Source: Ianthella basta (taxonomy: Eukaryota; Porifera; Demospongiae; Verongiida; Ianthellidae). From it: DNA of 64,000 bases. Below, piece after piece: positions 60,901 through 64,000 of the stretch. Under the pieces are notes generated by a model that saw only the letters and a list, made by a program, of their open reading frames with translations, did no database searches and had not been told where the DNA came from. Both the position numbers and the translations under genes were made by a program. Location of the stretch: NCBI GenBank assembly GCA_964019415.1, contig OZ025880.1, forward strand, positions 3,650,813 to 3,714,812, written 5' to 3'. The first letter of the stretch is position 1, and each line of letters opens with the position of its first letter.

Positions 60901-63900
60901 AATCTTGCTTAATACGTACTCCCAGGCAACCCCACCTCCAGAAAGGGCAAACCTGTGCAGATGTATATAGCTAGCTAGTCCCAGACCAGACATCAGCAAA
61001 GTTTAACAATTTTTGGAGGCAGTTATCCACAAGTTAAACACTAAAGGTGTGCAGAGTGGCAGTGGTATCAAGCCCTTCATAAACTAGCTTACTGATCCAA
61101 TCCCATCGCTTTGGAAAGGTCACACATTTCATAGCCCATGTGTCACAAGGATTGGTAAAATTGATCCTCAAAGCATGTCTGGAAGTAAATTGAACAGTAA
61201 ATTATCGAACTATTTAGTACAGCTTAATGTGAACTAACTATTTCCTGCATAGAACTGTTAGAAAATAATTCCAGCGACCTCCAGCATTGGAGATAAAGCT
61301 GTGTATGACTTGATTGATTGATTGAAGCATGTCTGGCAATTAAACGGTCTACACAATTCTTAATCAGTGCTGTATCCAGAAAACTCCTCAAGGGGGGGGG
61401 GGGGACACAAGAAGTGAGGGGGGGGGGGGGTGGAAGCCCCTATCCCCCCCTCCCCAAAGTATGTATAATTATACATAAGTGCTGGTGCACTGTTTAAAAG
61501 GGTCAGTGCAGTGCGGAGAAGCCTAAGCCAGGATGTGCAACAAAGGATCAATCTGGCAACCACTTTGTATAACTGTACCAAGCATTGAAGCATCTTCCCA
61601 GCACAGCACAACAGCTAACTAGAGTACTCATAGAGTACATACCCCGCACTATCTAGCACTATAGAAGCAAAAGTGTGAGCAAGGAGATAGGAATGAAAGC
61701 ATTAAGACAGGTTAGCTATGAAACACATGGATCCTGGGTTCATACTGTATACATAATTAATACAGTGCAAGTAACAATAGAATGCAGTGACCTATGATAT
61801 ATGTGTAGCTAGCTGATCTGTGTAGCTAGCTAGCTATAGCCTTTCTACCGTAGTGTAAGTGGTGAATTTCTATTTTGTATGTTGGGCAGAACAGTCTATG
61901 ACCATACAGTGTGGAACAGTACCAAGAAGTAGTATAGCTGCCTGTGATGTATCCACAATGCGTAGGTATATATGTATATAGCTGCCTACTATTTGGGCTC
62001 CACCATTTTACATTCCTGGCAAAAATGGCGGCCCACAGAAAGCATCACTTAGTTGGCAAATGCTGCAAACACCAGTGATACTGAATTGATTTGAAGGAGC
62101 TGGAGCCAGTTTTACACCAGTAGCAACCCCTAAGTGGCGCTTACAAGCGGCGCAGGTGCCTTGATGTTGAGATATGCCGAAATTTGTGTCGACGACGACA
62201 ACAACAACAAGAACCGATCACTTTACCCCTTTTGCAATCGCGCGGGGTAATAAACACATTTACACACCAGCTTACCCAAAGCAACTGTCACCATGAATCT
62301 CAGATACAACAGCACTTGAGCCTCTTCCTGGCCTAACGTCAGTTCAGCTGAACTCGGCATGGAACTCCCAACCAACCTGAGTAAGAAGATGACTGTACTG
62401 CATCAGCATGGCTAGAGGAAGTTAAGTCACAGGAGGAAGTTCTCTCAGAAGTAACTAATCAAAGATAGGATTTCACTAAATGTTTCAGCAGTGGATGGCT
62501 GCCTCCTTCAGATATGAGGGTCTCAGAGATGCAAGATTCATAGTTTACACTCCACAAACTGCTAATCATTAACATTCTGTGCAATTGCATTCTACTGTTT
62601 TCATTACTACGTATGTACCTGTCACCTCAGTGAGCTACAAGATGGCAGCAGCTAGCTGCTGGAACATTTGGTGAAGTTAAATCTTTGGCTAGGGATTTAC
62701 AAGAGAACTACTGGTGAATCCAGCATAGTAAGGAAATGGACAGTTAGTAACTAATACGTGTTACCATAGAAAAATGAGGCAGCACAATACAGAAATGCTG
62801 GATGCATGTATAGCCACATGGAGTGCTTGGCAAGACAAAACCCCATATTACTCTTATAGACACAAGTCATACAACACAGTCACTCACATGTTTACGAGTA
62901 CTAAGGCATGCAGAGATCATTCAAGGATGTAGCTACAATTATAATACCATTTCACTTACTGGCTTACAAGCAAAACTTAATGTCATAACATTACATCAAA
63001 ATGGCTGCCATGCACTACTGTAGGTACACTTGTAGGAAGCTGAAATCATTGGGCAATGACATGAACTATGCTAACGTCTTGTGTGGTTTCAAATCAACTG
63101 AAAGGCCCCCAAAACAGCAATATGTTATCCCTTTAATGAACTCTACAGTGCTTGGCAACGCCCTTTGAAATTCATTGTTGTCATTTCTAAAAGGGTCTTC
63201 AGCCCTGAAACTCTTGGAACCCCCCTGCACTACACCCTTGGACAAGCACATCACAACTGGTCATGGTGAGTGCTATGCTGCATATCAATGGGCCACACAT
63301 ACAACACATGCTACTAGTGGCTCTATATGCATGCCCTTTGCAGCAGGTGAGGAAACACTTCATGATCCTCTAGGACTCACCTCTGGTCTACCAGGTCCAG
63401 GAGGTACCTGGCTGCCGGCCCATCCAGGGAGCCTGTCCAGAGAAGTGTTGCAATCTGCCTCAGCTCAGCAGCACCAAGGATGGGAATGTACAGCAAGAGC
63501 TCCACAAAGCGGGACTGAGCATTAGAAGGTAGGGTCTTCCCCTTCAGCCCATCTGCAAGATGGCATGGACTGCACTGGGTGATGCTGCACTACTGCACTG
63601 GCACAATTGTAGTTCTGTACTGCATTAGTATGTTTAATGAATGGTGAAATGTACCCACACAAAGCTAAAAGCGTTTGTACATACACATAAAGGGGTACAG
63701 TGGCTGACACATGTCTCCACTCACCAATCATGCCCAGTGCACTGTCCTGCAGTGCCTCTCCAAAGTCCATGATCCCCACTGGTGCTGCAGCCACCATGAT
63801 GTCCAGCAGCAATGGGCAGTCCTCCAAGAGGCCACTGCTCAGCAGCTGCACCAGCTGCCTGGGGAGGGACATCAACCAAGGCACCAGCAGATGGCGGAAG

Positions 63901-63909
63901 GTGACGTTG
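57985..63909 (-). CDS. TEX10: TEX10 homologue, C-terminal part (5' end outside the window)
   Basis: TEX10 is the animal IPI1-like HEAT-repeat subunit of the PELP1-TEX10-WDR18 (Rix1-type) complex, which works with the SENP3 desumoylase in 60S ribosome maturation. Exons: 63725-63909 (LVPWLMSLPRQLVQLLSS, then LLLDIMVAAAP), 63381-63552 (LPSNAQSRFVELLLYIPILG), at least one missing, 60041-60156, 59756-59788, 59559-59597, 59288-59352, 58636-58874 (TLLPITFSFARQSPVPEALA), 58393-58529 (KDPIWGIPAVQVLVTLLDEP) and 57985-58104 (ending LLCRRLLGGL, stop 57985-57987). These follow the order and spacing of the human TEX10 C-terminal third. The phases join except across 60157-63380, where at least one exon remains unfound. 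Confidence 0.78.
60157..63380. other. unresolved part of TEX10
   Basis: This 3.2-kb span separates two well-supported TEX10 exons whose phases (two bases left over, then one base needed) cannot join directly, so at least one small exon is hidden here. A double G-run lies at about 61392-61430. No other gene was recognised. Confidence 0.45.
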
Positions 63910-64000
63910 CTGAAGAAATACAAGCAGGAAAAGTTTGATGGAAAGGGGCAGGCATAAGCGGGGGCATAGATGATACTTTAAATGGAGATTTCATTTCCAG

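Noticed and set aside
1-64000. CRISPR arrays, bacterial operons or phage genes
   Set aside because: The genes are spliced with GT-AG introns throughout and encode animal proteins; the direct repeats found are microsatellites or transposon parts, not repeat-spacer arrays.
1-64000. tRNA or rRNA genes
   Set aside because: I recognised no cloverleaf with A and B boxes and no conserved rRNA segment by eye; a tRNA scan would be needed to exclude them.

Overview
This window is nuclear DNA from an intron-rich animal. Genes are split into many short exons (typically 60-250 bp) with GT-AG introns, and non-coding DNA is full of small inverted-repeat elements, decayed transposons and microsatellites. 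The gene set is animal-wide: V-ATPase a subunit, LTO1, LSM12, TEX10, sperm-tail proteins and two single-pass receptor tyrosine kinases. The divergent kinases, one with fibronectin III-like ectodomain exons, make a sponge (demosponge) my best guess, but that is inference. Nearly all long single-exon ORFs are spurious; I rebuilt genes by checking acceptor, donor and reading phase at each junction.

Layout. 1-4.4 kb: no confident gene; one single-exon ORF weakly resembles the Integrator subunit 9 beta-CASP region. 4.45-4.96 kb: a TIR element with a frame-broken RecQ helicase fragment. 5.06-19.8 kb (+): a receptor tyrosine kinase with an intact catalytic core. 19.8-22.2 kb: intergenic, with a duplicated block that carries a TA-flanked MITE. 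22.2-26.3 kb (+): an ODF3-like sperm-tail gene with a frame break, and an antisense THEG-like ORF inside its first intron. 27.9-42.3 kb (-): a complete 22-exon V-ATPase a subunit gene. 42.35-48.1 kb (+): LTO1, divergent from the V-ATPase gene across a 92-bp gap with three CACGTG boxes; its first intron holds a LINE broken by a hAT fragment. 48.4-50.9 kb (-): LSM12, convergent with LTO1. 52.3-57.4 kb (-): a second receptor kinase whose HRD and DFG aspartates are both replaced (pseudokinase). 58.0-63.9 kb (-): the C-terminal part of TEX10, running off the right edge.

How they relate. The genes are not one pathway. The links I see are the shared V-ATPase/LTO1 promoter with lysosomal-type E-boxes, two sperm microtubule protein genes nested in opposite orientation, and an active and a dead receptor kinase about 32 kb apart. 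The transposon landscape is unusually readable: one element has an empty-site copy in the same window, and several others keep target-site duplications.
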